Source: a virus. From it: 64,000 bases of DNA. The notes under the pieces are model-generated. The model had not been told where the DNA came from and did not search any database. It was given only the letters and a program-made list of their open reading frames with translations. Below are positions 39,646-46,789 of this stretch, one piece after another. The stretch spans positions 1 through 64,000 of IMG/VR virus record IMGVR_UViG_3300022745_000628; one strand, 5' to 3'. The stretch's first letter is position 1, and every line of letters starts with the position of its first letter. Position numbers and translations under genes: made by a program.

Positions 39646-39904
39646 CAATCAAATGTGGGACAAATTGCAAATTACAGGCCACACAGTCTCGCTGTTTCCA
39701 GGTGATGCAGTGTATATCGGTTTAAAAAGCTATTTATATGCGAATATGCAAGTAATTGGTGCCTATACAGATTGGTTCCAGTTCACACACTTTTGGTCAA
39801 AAGTGTACATGCGTCATAACGATATTATCCGGCACAACCCGGAGCAGGATTTACCACTCCCTCTTTGGTACGAGCAAAATGACATCTACATCCCAGAATG
39901 GTAA
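39635..39904 (+). CDS. MW-KL array 43 (89 aa)
   Basis: TTG start at 39635 gives M-T-I-N-N-Q-M-W-D-K-L-Q-I. V-Y-I-G-L at the Y-A-G place. Acidic, proline-rich end. Confidence 0.8.
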   Translation: MTINNQMWDKLQITGHTVSLFPGDAVYIGLKSYLYANMQVIGAYTDWFQFTHFWSKVYMRHNDIIRHNPEQDLPLPLWYEQNDIYIPEW

Positions 39905-40190
39905 TGTACCAGCGCCTATAACGGTAAATGAGAAAATGTGGGATCGCACAATCCGCGGGTCTTATATTATTACGACTAACCGCTATTTCAACAAGCCCGA
40001 TGACAATTGTTTTGATGGAGATCTGGTAATGGTCGTGTCGAAAGTCCGTGCACTTATCGACACCAATAACAAGATGTGTGCTGCGTTCGAGATCCAGTGG
40101 CGCTACCAGCGAGCCGCATACATGGCATCGATCGCTCAAGCTAACACGTTAGGCTGTGAGATAGACGAATACATTCCACTACTTTGGTAA
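39879..40190 (+). CDS. MW-KL array 44 (103 aa)
   Basis: ATG 39879 in the end of array 43. Signature VNEKMWDRTIRG at residues 16-27. The second half is helical with Met, Gln and Trp (FEIQWRYQRAAYMASIA). Confidence 0.85.
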   Translation: MTSTSQNGNVPAPITVNEKMWDRTIRGSYIITTNRYFNKPDDNCFDGDLVMVVSKVRALIDTNNKMCAAFEIQWRYQRAAYMASIAQANTLGCEIDEYIPLLW

Positions 40191-40201
40191 CGGGCTAGTT
40201 A

Positions 40202-40522
40202 ATGCAAACAACGCAACACAATGTTGAAATTTTGACTCCGAATAATAAAATGTGGGACAAGCTGCTGTATGCGACAGCCGGGAGAGTAGCCAAAATACCC
40301 GCGAATTTAGAACTGTATACTCCGGGCAATATATGGGGTACGTATATCGCGCACTGGCATATTAACCACCTGTTTAGCTGTAAAATGGCTGTGGTGCAAC
40401 TGGACGAAGTCGTAGAAGTGTTGTGTGGCGGGGATATGCGCATACGCGCGTACGTAAGTACATATTCGTACATCGATTTTGTTATACGTACCGCGATATA
40501 CGCACATACAGACAAATTTTAA
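40202..40522 (+). CDS. MW-KL array 45 (106 aa)
   Basis: Signature PNNKMWDKLLY at residues 14-24. Y-T-P-G-N-I-W-G follows. Tyr-rich end (RAYVSTYSYIDFVIRTAI). Confidence 0.85.
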   Translation: MQTTQHNVEILTPNNKMWDKLLYATAGRVAKIPANLELYTPGNIWGTYIAHWHINHLFSCKMAVVQLDEVVEVLCGGDMRIRAYVSTYSYIDFVIRTAIYAHTDKF

Positions 40523-40525
40523 ATT

Positions 40526-40765
40526 ATGCTGCCAACCATAAATACTAAGATGTGGTGGACATTGTCGCCTAGTCACGGCCCTATTACGCGAGATATACAG
40601 ATAAATCGCGGCTTCTCGGTGGGTACCCCTGCATTGGCAGTTCGGATGCACATGCACCTCGATCAAAACATTAATATTTTTTACAGTTTGAATTATAAAT
40701 CTCCGTATAGTTCTGTGGAGTCGATCGTGCAAAGTATCGCTAAAAGAATGTGTGCTGACAGGTGA
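40526..40765 (+). CDS. MW-KL array 46 (79 aa)
   Basis: MLPTINTKMWWTLSPS, three bases after array 45. F-S-V-G-T replaces Y-A-G. Ends I-V-Q-S-I-A-K-R-M. Confidence 0.85.
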   Translation: MLPTINTKMWWTLSPSHGPITRDIQINRGFSVGTPALAVRMHMHLDQNINIFYSLNYKSPYSSVESIVQSIAKRMCADR

Positions 40766-41031
40766 TTACAGGCAACAGTGTCAGCAAACGAATGTGGGAA
40801 AAATTAACAATACCCGGCTGGATTGCTGTCGGATGCATAGTTGCTCCACAAATAGGTGTTATGTCCGCGGATGGCGGATTGTTTAGCCGTGTACACGACA
40901 TATGTCCAGCGGGCGACGGCGCGCAATTTTGGTTGCAATCCGCGCCTCAGAATTTTATGGCGCATTTCATACGTAAAGAATTAGCGCACATCTGTATCGC
41001 CATCGCTATACAGAATAGCGGTCGCGCATGA
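40762..41031 (+). CDS. MW-KL array 47 (89 aa)
   Basis: GTG start in a GTGA junction. MITGNSVSKRMWEKLTI. Gly/Ala-rich centre, tail with I-A-I-A-I-Q. Confidence 0.85.
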   Translation: MITGNSVSKRMWEKLTIPGWIAVGCIVAPQIGVMSADGGLFSRVHDICPAGDGAQFWLQSAPQNFMAHFIRKELAHICIAIAIQNSGRA

Positions 41032-41273
41032 CTAACTATATCCCACTAAATATCCGGATGTGGCACAAGTTAAGTGGCGGGTATATTGCGGGTAGTTCGT
41101 TAAAATCCAGCTCGAAGTATGGCGGTATTTTGGATGCTCCACACGCAGGTATTTCGGTACAAGGCTACACCATGCACAATCTGTTTCTACACAACGCTTG
41201 CGAGGAAATAGCACACTTTAACTATGGTAACACAATTAGGCTATATAGCCTATTTGCGCACCTACTGTACTAG
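41028..41273 (+). CDS. MW-KL array 48 (81 aa)
   Basis: ATGA junction. MTNYIPLNIRMWHKLSGG. Ser-rich loop (AGSSLKSSSKYGG), then a His/Asn-rich helix. Confidence 0.85.
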   Translation: MTNYIPLNIRMWHKLSGGYIAGSSLKSSSKYGGILDAPHAGISVQGYTMHNLFLHNACEEIAHFNYGNTIRLYSLFAHLLY

Positions 41274-41293
41274 TATGTCTGATCGGAGGTAAC

Positions 41294-41566
41294 GTGAATT
41301 CGACAATTGCAGTTAGCATGCATATGATAGCGATTGGGGCAAAAAATACTGCGGTTCCGACTAATGGAACCACATGGAGTATAGGCGCCTGGGAGGTGCT
41401 CAAGGCGTCGTACAATACATGCGGGGACGCCTATGGCAAGAGTAGTGTATTGACGCTACTACTAAATCCAATTGTTTATAGATGGCGTAATGTTGCGAAA
41501 AGTGTCTACATTCTTGAGATCATAGAGGCTGCCAAAATTTCAGAGGAGGTAGAAGTATGTTTATGA
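41294..41566 (+). CDS. MW-KL array 49, eroded motif (90 aa)
   Basis: GTG with GGAGGT just upstream. S-T-I-A-V-S-M-H-M-I-A-I keeps only the Met. One of the few members with a good SD. Confidence 0.7.
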   Translation: MNSTIAVSMHMIAIGAKNTAVPTNGTTWSIGAWEVLKASYNTCGDAYGKSSVLTLLLNPIVYRWRNVAKSVYILEIIEAAKISEEVEVCL

Positions 41567-41817
41567 GAGACCTAATACAAATTCAAATATATCAAAAGCT
41601 TAGCGACGACCAAATCTGCCCGTCGCGAATAACACGTGAAACGCGGCTATTCCATCATGAACTATATCCGGCAATTAGGAAAACTGTCGGGACTAGGCTG
41701 GGTAGTTACGCTAGTTTTATGGATCACGCCCTTACCTTTGACGTGCAGGCAGACATACTGTCCGAGTTGTACAACCATTTGCCTAAATCGTGGGGAGATA
41801 GCGTTGTTACTAGCTGA
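41557..41817 (+). CDS. MW-KL array 50, eroded motif (86 aa)
   Basis: AGGAGGT 7 bases before the ATG. Q-I-Q-I-Y-Q-K-L-S replaces the signature (Tyr at Trp, no Met). Confidence 0.7.
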   Translation: MFMRDLIQIQIYQKLSDDQICPSRITRETRLFHHELYPAIRKTVGTRLGSYASFMDHALTFDVQADILSELYNHLPKSWGDSVVTS

Positions 41818-42052
41818 TCAAATGTGGCATAAAATTAATCACGGTCGTATGAGCGGGCACGACATAAAGCCCGTTCATTTTGCAAGCATAGACTTGCGAG
41901 TGTGCGTGTTGCGGCAATTGGAGTACTCACACGCTATGTCCGATTGGATGCATGCTGCTGATGGGTTGCACAGCACCTTTACAGCAGTATCGCGCGCCAT
42001 GTACCGGCGAACCGCAACACTAACATATTTCAAACAATCGGTAAGAGTATGA
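41804..42052 (+). CDS. MW-KL array 51 (82 aa)
   Basis: TTG 41804 gives M-L-L-A-D-Q-M-W-H-K-I-N. His/Met-rich. Longer in-frame starts upstream would lie deep inside array 50. Confidence 0.8.
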   Translation: MLLADQMWHKINHGRMSGHDIKPVHFASIDLRVCVLRQLEYSHAMSDWMHAADGLHSTFTAVSRAMYRRTATLTYFKQSVRV

Positions 42053-42270
42053 AAAACCTGGGAGATAGAACGATAGCCTGGCACATGCTGCGACTTACAG
42101 TTACCAGTGCGTATACCGAGTATATGCGTGTAGTAGAATCAAGCGCACTAGGGTTCTATTATTCAGATGTTGCGACTATAAAAAACATACATAGTTTTGC
42201 GTATAAAAATAAGCACCGCATGGAACAACCGGTGCTTCGTCGTATGGCGGAGTGTATTGCCAATGGTTAA
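42049..42270 (+). CDS. MW-KL array 52, eroded motif (73 aa)
   Basis: R-T-I-A-W-H-M-L-R-L holds Trp and Met in swapped order. Helical, basic C-terminus with four Arg. Confidence 0.7.
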   Translation: MKNLGDRTIAWHMLRLTVTSAYTEYMRVVESSALGFYYSDVATIKNIHSFAYKNKHRMEQPVLRRMAECIANG

Positions 42271-42565
42271 ACGACGAATTAAATTGCGAAAAGGTATTCA
42301 CATTAACAAGCTACCTAATCGGAAAATGTGGTTAAGTCTGTGTCTACGCGCTACAATCAGGGATACGTCTTCCGATCAATACGCTGTCGACGGCTATTCA
42401 TACGCTGGTCCGCTGTGTTCTGAGCAATATCCACATGCGCTGTGGTTGGACGAAATGCTATGGATACAGCGCTGGCAGTTTGTTAATTACGACACTTTTT
42501 ACACTTTTACAAATCTCATAGAATATGACCATTTGCGGCTTATTGTAAAACGTTTACAAGGGTAG
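42263..42565 (+). CDS. MW-KL array 53 (100 aa)
   Basis: ATG 42263 gives a very basic lead (MVKRRIKLRKG) and the signature LPNRKMWLSLCL. S-Y-A-G-P near residue 49. Confidence 0.85.
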   Translation: MVKRRIKLRKGIHINKLPNRKMWLSLCLRATIRDTSSDQYAVDGYSYAGPLCSEQYPHALWLDEMLWIQRWQFVNYDTFYTFTNLIEYDHLRLIVKRLQG

Positions 42566-42569
42566 TTAT

Positions 42570-42794
42570 ATGCTTAATCAAAAAATGTGGGCACTGCTGA
42601 GCTTAGACGGTTATGGCGGCGACGGGTCTCCATGCTATACATTTATGAATGTCAGAAAGCCTAGACGACTCTTTGCGCAGATAGAAGCATTTATTCTGCC
42701 TTGGTTTTTATTAAACAGACACAACAACTTACAGAACAAGCATATAGATAACGAAGTTACACATATTGCGAGTGACGCCATATGGAAAATATAG
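42570..42794 (+). CDS. MW-KL array 54 (74 aa)
   Basis: MLNQKMWALLSLDG, one of the shortest leads. Leu/Asn-rich helix, then V-T-H-I-A-S-D-A-I-W. Confidence 0.85.
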   Translation: MLNQKMWALLSLDGYGGDGSPCYTFMNVRKPRRLFAQIEAFILPWFLLNRHNNLQNKHIDNEVTHIASDAIWKI

Positions 42795-42991
42795 CACGGC
42801 AGATGCAACCAGGCATAGACGGATTTGATAAGACTACATCCGCTCTGGTTGGAGCACCATTCGAAGAATGTGCGTGGATTTTACACTACGGAGTCAGAAC
42901 GCCATACAGTTGTTATCGAGAACTTGAAAAGGCGGTAACCGTTTTTTGTGACAAATTGGAGGCGGCACAATATGAACACCTCTGCGTTTAA
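42782..42991 (+). CDS. MW-KL array 55, eroded motif (69 aa)
   Basis: M-E-N-I-A-R-Q-M-Q-P-G-I; Gln for Trp. L-V-G-A at the Y-A-G place. C-terminal helix Y-R-E-L-E-K-A-V-T-V. Confidence 0.7.
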   Translation: MENIARQMQPGIDGFDKTTSALVGAPFEECAWILHYGVRTPYSCYRELEKAVTVFCDKLEAAQYEHLCV

Positions 42992-43277
42992 AAAACCGCG
43001 CACGATACAACTTCAGATGTTGGAAAAGCTCGTATTAGACCATACAGATCCTCAGTTTTTGACTGGTCCTACGCATAACGGTTTTTTTGGTATCGGCGTA
43101 GCCCGCATAAACAATCGCGTATGGCCGTGCCGGTGGACATGCTGCTCCGAGCTTGCGTACTATATCAGAGGCACGTACGGTATGGAGGCAAAGTTGCGAT
43201 ATACAACGTTACTGTGCATAGACATAACAAGTATAGACAGTCTTTCTGGAGAATGGTGGCATGCAGCCGAAGCTTAA
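42972..43277 (+). CDS. MW-KL array 56 (101 aa)
   Basis: ATG 42972. I-Q-L-Q-M-L-E-K-L-V-L, Leu for Trp. Gly/Trp-rich centre, tail with two Trp. Confidence 0.75.
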   Translation: MNTSAFKKPRTIQLQMLEKLVLDHTDPQFLTGPTHNGFFGIGVARINNRVWPCRWTCCSELAYYIRGTYGMEAKLRYTTLLCIDITSIDSLSGEWWHAAEA

Positions 43278-43515
43278 CGTATTGATGTGGAAAAAGATAG
43301 CATTGGTAAGGCCGGCACGTGCTGAAAAACCTAGTTTTGTGGTATACGCCGGAGTGTTTTTTGCTAATGAAATTGACGCAGACTCGATCATAGCGTGCGT
43401 AACCTATATGTGCGATATTGTTTTGGCATATGCGCTGGCAGGATACAAGCCGCATGGAGACGTCATCACGAACGTCTTTGTCAATTATACGGATGGGATA
43501 GACGTTGGGATATAA
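43261..43515 (+). CDS. MW-KL array 57 (84 aa)
   Basis: MQPKLNVLMWKKIALV and V-V-Y-A-G-V. Cys/Tyr-rich helix, then V-I-T-N-V-F-V. Confidence 0.85.
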   Translation: MQPKLNVLMWKKIALVRPARAEKPSFVVYAGVFFANEIDADSIIACVTYMCDIVLAYALAGYKPHGDVITNVFVNYTDGIDVGI

Positions 43516-43534
43516 AACAAAATCGGGAGCTGTC

Positions 43535-43801
43535 ATGATCAATCGTCAAATGTGGAACAAGCTTGCTTTTTTCGGAATTTGGCCAGGCGAACCTCCGAGT
43601 AGTGTGCAATACGTCGGCATGCCGACACCTTGTGTAGTTAAGTTTAGAAATGTGCGCGGCGCTGTGGTAAAAGATGACCACATACATGGAGCGCAATACT
43701 ACGCAGCGCAACTCGATCTACAGCAAGGCTCTTTAGAGGATAGCCTGCTATGGCACTTACACTCGCAAGTTGAATGGGTTATTACATATAAGAATGGGTA
43801 G
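43535..43801 (+). CDS. MW-KL array 58 (88 aa)
   Basis: Start ATG 43535, with GGGAG just upstream. MINRQMWNKLAFF, Q-Y-V-G-M. Ends with a Trp-containing basic tail. Confidence 0.85.
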   Translation: MINRQMWNKLAFFGIWPGEPPSSVQYVGMPTPCVVKFRNVRGAVVKDDHIHGAQYYAAQLDLQQGSLEDSLLWHLHSQVEWVITYKNG

Positions 43802-43809
43802 CGGTAGCA

Positions 43810-44070
43810 ATGCTAAGAATCAATCTAAAAATGCAGGGTAAACTTGTAATGTTTCAAGAATCGCCGGGTCTTAATAGTGGGAATCGGCGGTACTACGGCT
43901 CGGCATATTGTTATATACTTCAAAATAACATGCTAAACAATCTCAGCACATTTAGTCAGTTGGACAATACGCTATTTAAAAGTAACTTCAAATTTAGCTC
44001 CACTACGCTCGCGCCGGACGTAGCCATTTCTAATATTGTGAGTCTCTCAGATGATAAATCAATCCATTAA
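43810..44070 (+). CDS. MW-KL array 59 (86 aa)
   Basis: M-L-R-I-N-L-K-M-Q-G-K-L-V-M: Gln for Trp, the rest of the motif kept. Y-Y-G-S and an Asn/Ser/Phe-rich centre. Confidence 0.8.
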   Translation: MLRINLKMQGKLVMFQESPGLNSGNRRYYGSAYCYILQNNMLNNLSTFSQLDNTLFKSNFKFSSTTLAPDVAISNIVSLSDDKSIH

Positions 44071-44329
44071 TAATAAAATGTGGGTTAAACTCGCGCTAGT
44101 AGTTACGCGTAATTACAACTATGCTGTAAATAACTGGCTATACGCAGGGCGCGCGCCGGCTTACATTTCCGACTGGATACACTATGACGCCTATTGTTAT
44201 ATTGTGCAAGTAACCAATACAATATTGCATTCGCATTCTCTGCATGTATCAGCTGCGCCAGAGGCTTACTTAAACATTACAGTACGCTTTTACCTGAATA
44301 GGAAATATAATGGTCACAGTAAATCGTGA
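44051..44329 (+). CDS. MW-KL array 60 (92 aa)
   Basis: MINQSINNKMWVKLALV and L-Y-A-G-R. 20-base overlap at each end. Confidence 0.85.
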   Translation: MINQSINNKMWVKLALVVTRNYNYAVNNWLYAGRAPAYISDWIHYDAYCYIVQVTNTILHSHSLHVSAAPEAYLNITVRFYLNRKYNGHSKS

Positions 44330-44489
44330 AATGGAGGCAAAACTTGCCGAGGGGAAATCGATGATTAGCATCCGAATGCTCTGCGTTGGGGCCATACACT
44401 ATAAACTTACTGTTGAAGTGCCAGACCACAATATAAAAGACATCATCACGCACATTGTGCACCATACCTACTCGAGAACAAATGCGTAG
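44310..44489 (+). CDS. MW-KL array 61, short (59 aa)
   Basis: ATG 44310 inside array 60; stop TAG 44487-44489 inside array 62. MVTVNREMEAKLAEG carries N-x-E-M-E-x-K-L, Glu for Trp. The helix I-K-D-I-I-T-H-I-V-H-H resembles the subgroup tail. Easily missed because of its length. Confidence 0.7.
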   Translation: MVTVNREMEAKLAEGKSMISIRMLCVGAIHYKLTVEVPDHNIKDIITHIVHHTYSRTNA

Positions 44490-44799
44490 TATTTTGCAGC
44501 AGATGTGGGATAAGCTATGTATATGGTCAGCGGTTTATAGCTCAGACTTAGATAATTCAATGGGTAATCATATGTATAGTGGCGTGACGCGTCCATACTA
44601 TAACGTAGCCAATTGTTCCGCGCGCCATAGCGCTGACTTGGAAATAGTTCTGAAACATCGCTCTGCGATGTATGACTGTTTTGCAGCTCAAAGAAACTCG
44701 CCATTACGCACCAGCGCTGTACATGGAATAATAGGAAAATATGACTATGCCGCGATCTCTAGACGGAAGGTTAAAATAAAGTCCCGTGTTGACGCTTAA
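44482..44799 (+). CDS. MW-KL array 62 (105 aa)
   Basis: Start ATG 44482 gives MRSILQQMWDKLCI. M-Y-S-G-V near residue 33. Long basic tail (SRRKVKIKSRVDA). Confidence 0.85.
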   Translation: MRSILQQMWDKLCIWSAVYSSDLDNSMGNHMYSGVTRPYYNVANCSARHSADLEIVLKHRSAMYDCFAAQRNSPLRTSAVHGIIGKYDYAAISRRKVKIKSRVDA

Positions 44800-45022
44800 T
44801 CAACGAATGTGGAAGACGCTTGCGTTTGGAGGCAGCCTAATGGTTCACTATCCTAGTGATATACGGTACCTAGGCTACAGCTGGTATACTTTTGAAATAA
44901 GAAAAGTCGTAGATAGGGAGGTAGTATACTCCATACTGTATCCGTGGCCTTTAAAATTACATATCAGCGTAGCAGCGGCGTTCGCCAATTCGGCATATCT
45001 TGAGGAGTATCGTTGGTACTAA
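44786..45022 (+). CDS. MW-KL array 63, last member (78 aa)
   Basis: GTG 44786 or TTG 44789. L-T-L-N-Q-R-M-W-K-T-L-A-F and R-Y-L-G-Y. Its stop codon lies within the palindrome GGTACTAAAGTACC at 45015-45028. Confidence 0.85.
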   Translation: MLTLNQRMWKTLAFGGSLMVHYPSDIRYLGYSWYTFEIRKVVDREVVYSILYPWPLKLHISVAAAFANSAYLEEYRWY

Positions 45023-45028
45023 AGTACC
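45015..45028. promoter_or_regulatory. GTACC palindrome at the end of the array
   Basis: GGTACTAAAGTACC, 13 of 14 bases identical to the core of the palindrome at 26309-26328. It overlaps the last array stop codon. Could be a small hairpin or operator. Confidence 0.4.
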
Positions 45029-45067
45029 GAGTTATATATGCGAAGCACCTAAATTTAAGCCATAAAT

Positions 45068-45114
45068 GCGTCATATATAGTGTAGGAGGTCGGTATTGCT
45101 GTGCGGCATACCGA
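45068..45114 (+). promoter_or_regulatory. GCGTCATATA-type promoter 4 with leader hairpin
   Basis: GCGTCATATATAGTG at 45068-45082, then TCGGTAT (45090-45096) pairing perfectly with ATACCGA (45108-45114). Drives the gene at 45173. Confidence 0.7.
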
Positions 45115-45172
45115 TATGTGGCAGCGCTAGTGCTGTGCGAATATATAGGTCTTTACTTTTAGGAGTTCCATA

Positions 45173-45646
45173 GTGAACACATGTACCGAGTTTGAGCGCA
45201 ATGTGCAACTAATCAGTTTGAAACTGATCCCGATCATTTCGAAACAGGCAAGCATAACCTGCTTGGCAGATGTGACCAGTCTGGCCATAGTTATGTTGAA
45301 CAACATAAACGAAGCCGTTGAGCAGTGCCCACGGTTAAACCGAGACACGGTTATTACACTGGCCGTCCAAATTTTCGATATCGAGCTCAATCGTCCGATC
45401 GCTGAAGGCGATGATGCCGAAGGTATGGAATGGATGGCTCTGGCGAAACACAGCGCGGTCGAAGCGCTGAAAATCTGTTCGGAGCTGTCAAACCGCATGC
45501 AAGCGGCTATGGACAGAGATATTACGCAACGTAAAGTGCAACGTACTTTATACGTATCGCATTACATCGGAAAGGCGCTTCGCGGTGTCCGCGGTGCGAC
45601 AACTCGAATTTGGAATATCCGATCGCGCGCACGCGCGCACGCGTAA
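45173..45646 (+). CDS. Helical protein driven by promoter 4 (157 aa)
   Basis: GTG start, TAGGAGTTCCATA upstream. Wholly helical with a hydrophobic middle (ADVTSLAIVMLNNI) and a basic C-terminus (IRSRARAHA). First gene after the array; does not carry the MW signature. Unknown. Confidence 0.6.
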   Translation: MNTCTEFERNVQLISLKLIPIISKQASITCLADVTSLAIVMLNNINEAVEQCPRLNRDTVITLAVQIFDIELNRPIAEGDDAEGMEWMALAKHSAVEALKICSELSNRMQAAMDRDITQRKVQRTLYVSHYIGKALRGVRGATTRIWNIRSRARAHA

Positions 45647-45667
45647 AACGTATGTGCTGAACGGGTA

Positions 45668-45848
45668 ACAACAGCATGTCGTCAAGCGCTGTTGTCAGTG
45701 CATATGTCGGGTGGCGTGTGATATTGTTGCTAGTTTAGCACGGTACTCACACGCCACTTTAATACACTCTGGGTCGCAGTATCCAGAGCACGCGAGCGGG
45801 TAATGATTAACTTGAGACCGCAACTCAAGTCCCCGCTCGCTTCTTTTT
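45668..45848 (+). ncRNA. Candidate structured RNA with four hairpins
   Basis: Four helices follow one another with no ORF: ACAACAGC (45668) / GCTGTTGT (45688); GTGGCGTGTGA (45711) / TCACACGCCAC (45747), 11 perfect bp; CTCTGG (45767) / CCAGAG (45783); and a two-step terminator GCGAGCGGG (45792) / CCCGCTCGC (45832) holding ACTTGAG / CTCAAGT inside, then TTCTTTTT. Either a long 3' UTR of the 45173 gene or a separate small RNA. Confidence 0.5.
45792..45848 (+). terminator. Rho-independent terminator (nested stem)
   Basis: Outer 9-bp stem and inner 7-bp stem as described for the RNA above, followed by TTCTTTTT. Confidence 0.75.
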
Positions 45849-45861
45849 AACTCGTACTGCT

Positions 45862-46021
45862 GTAGCCAACTGCGTTGCGGTACTGGCTACGATGTGGCAT
45901 GAGGCGCTGGGTGTTACCAGGTAATTACTTATTGTTTTCCATCCTATAAGTGATATCGGGAAAAACAACTGCGCATTTTGGCATGCGCAGTTGTCGGTAG
46001 CGCCCAGCGCTTTTTTTTTTT
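45862..46021 (+). ncRNA. Candidate three-way-junction RNA ending in a U-tract
   Basis: A first hairpin GTAGCCA (45862-45868) / TGGCTAC (45884-45890). Then a 15-bp closing stem, 45904-45918 with 45996-46010, having only two G-U pairs. It encloses two further stems: 45924-45932 with 45946-45954 (9 bp, one G-U) and 45965-45976 with 45983-45994 (12 perfect bp). An 11-base T-run follows the closing stem. No ORF. No known riboswitch or RNA family recognised. Confidence 0.6.
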
Positions 46022-46128
46022 GATTTGACCAACTGTTTAAAAGCGAGGATCGTTTTGACAACTTTTTATATGTCGTTTTGCATCATTCCAGCTAGTGCTC
46101 GGCAGCTGGCCATCACACAAGTGTGCAG

Positions 46129-46518
46129 ATGAGTGCCAAAGCAGGCTCAATAAAACGAATTCGTAATAGGATTGTAGCCGAGTTACAGCAGGATATCCTT
46201 GCGCAATCGGATGCGCAAAGTCTTTACATAATTAGCTATCCATCGGCTGAAACGGGATCGCAACCTATTTATAGATACTTTAACGGTAAGTTTGACGGGA
46301 CTGTGTCCACACACGACCTAGGTGCATTTTTGCAGGTGTGTCAATTGTTTATCCGTTTATCTAATAAAAATGTGCGAGTGATGCATCTCGGTAATATGCA
46401 GCCTTACACGCCGTTTAACCCAAAACTTGCTACGCAAGTAATATCCGGGTTTGAAACATGTGGAGACCTTTTTACACGCAAAGCGTTGATTGCGAAATAT
46501 GCTGTCATTTCAAAGTGA
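46129..46518 (+). CDS. Hypothetical protein (129 aa)
   Basis: ATG 46129 (a GTG at 46123 is possible). Basic N-terminal helix (KAGSIKRIRNRIVAELQQDIL), then strands with Tyr (YIISYPSAETGSQPIYRYF). TTGACA at about 46056 may be a -35 element. Three consecutive coupled genes start here. Confidence 0.6.
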   Translation: MSAKAGSIKRIRNRIVAELQQDILAQSDAQSLYIISYPSAETGSQPIYRYFNGKFDGTVSTHDLGAFLQVCQLFIRLSNKNVRVMHLGNMQPYTPFNPKLATQVISGFETCGDLFTRKALIAKYAVISK

Positions 46519-46789
46519 CCGCGAACACGTGGTAAGGTATTTTAACAGTATGCGCTGGTCGCGTGTGCCTACCGGGTCTTGGCCAACGCGAAACATCACT
46601 GCTTTTGCACATATATTGTCTACGCGTTCCGTCGCTATAGCGGGTACCAACGCCTACTGGCTCGCGGCCAACATTAGAAACGATTCAGATAGTGCGCTGG
46701 AAGATTTATTTATCCGACGCAATGCGCGATTACCACAGGCGGTGTTTATATACTTACTCGCGCTACGCGCTGATGGTTTAGATGAATAA
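46499..46789 (+). CDS. Hypothetical protein (96 aa)
   Basis: ATG 46499 in the end of the previous gene. The phrase VVRYFNSMRWSRVPTGSW and a helical end (AVFIYLLALRADG) are visible. Coupled to the next gene by an 8-base overlap. Confidence 0.6.
   Translation: MLSFQSDREHVVRYFNSMRWSRVPTGSWPTRNITAFAHILSTRSVAIAGTNAYWLAANIRNDSDSALEDLFIRRNARLPQAVFIYLLALRADGLDE

Larger units (their letters stand above)
27038..45022 (+). repeat. Main MW-KL gene array (about 63 tandem paralogs)
   Basis: Head-to-tail small genes, all + strand, most overlapping the next by 4-32 bases or separated by under 25. The family signature is N-x-x-M-W-x-K/R/S-L about 4-25 residues from the start, followed by a variable stretch, often (V/C/R)-Y-A-G or Y-S-G some 20-25 residues later, a helix with Y-x-x-L-L in many copies, and a hydrophobic C-terminal helix (I-x-x-I-V). 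Sequence outside the signature diverges quickly, even between neighbours, except at 37.0-39.4 kb where DNA similarity is obvious. The array is interrupted only by the IS607-type element. No SD is visible at most internal starts, so translation is probably coupled. No known family recognised; function unknown. Confidence 0.9.

Noticed and set aside
27038-45022. Array as a diversity-generating retroelement or CRISPR-type memory
   Set aside because: No reverse transcriptase, template repeat, cas gene or spacer structure is present; the units are full genes.
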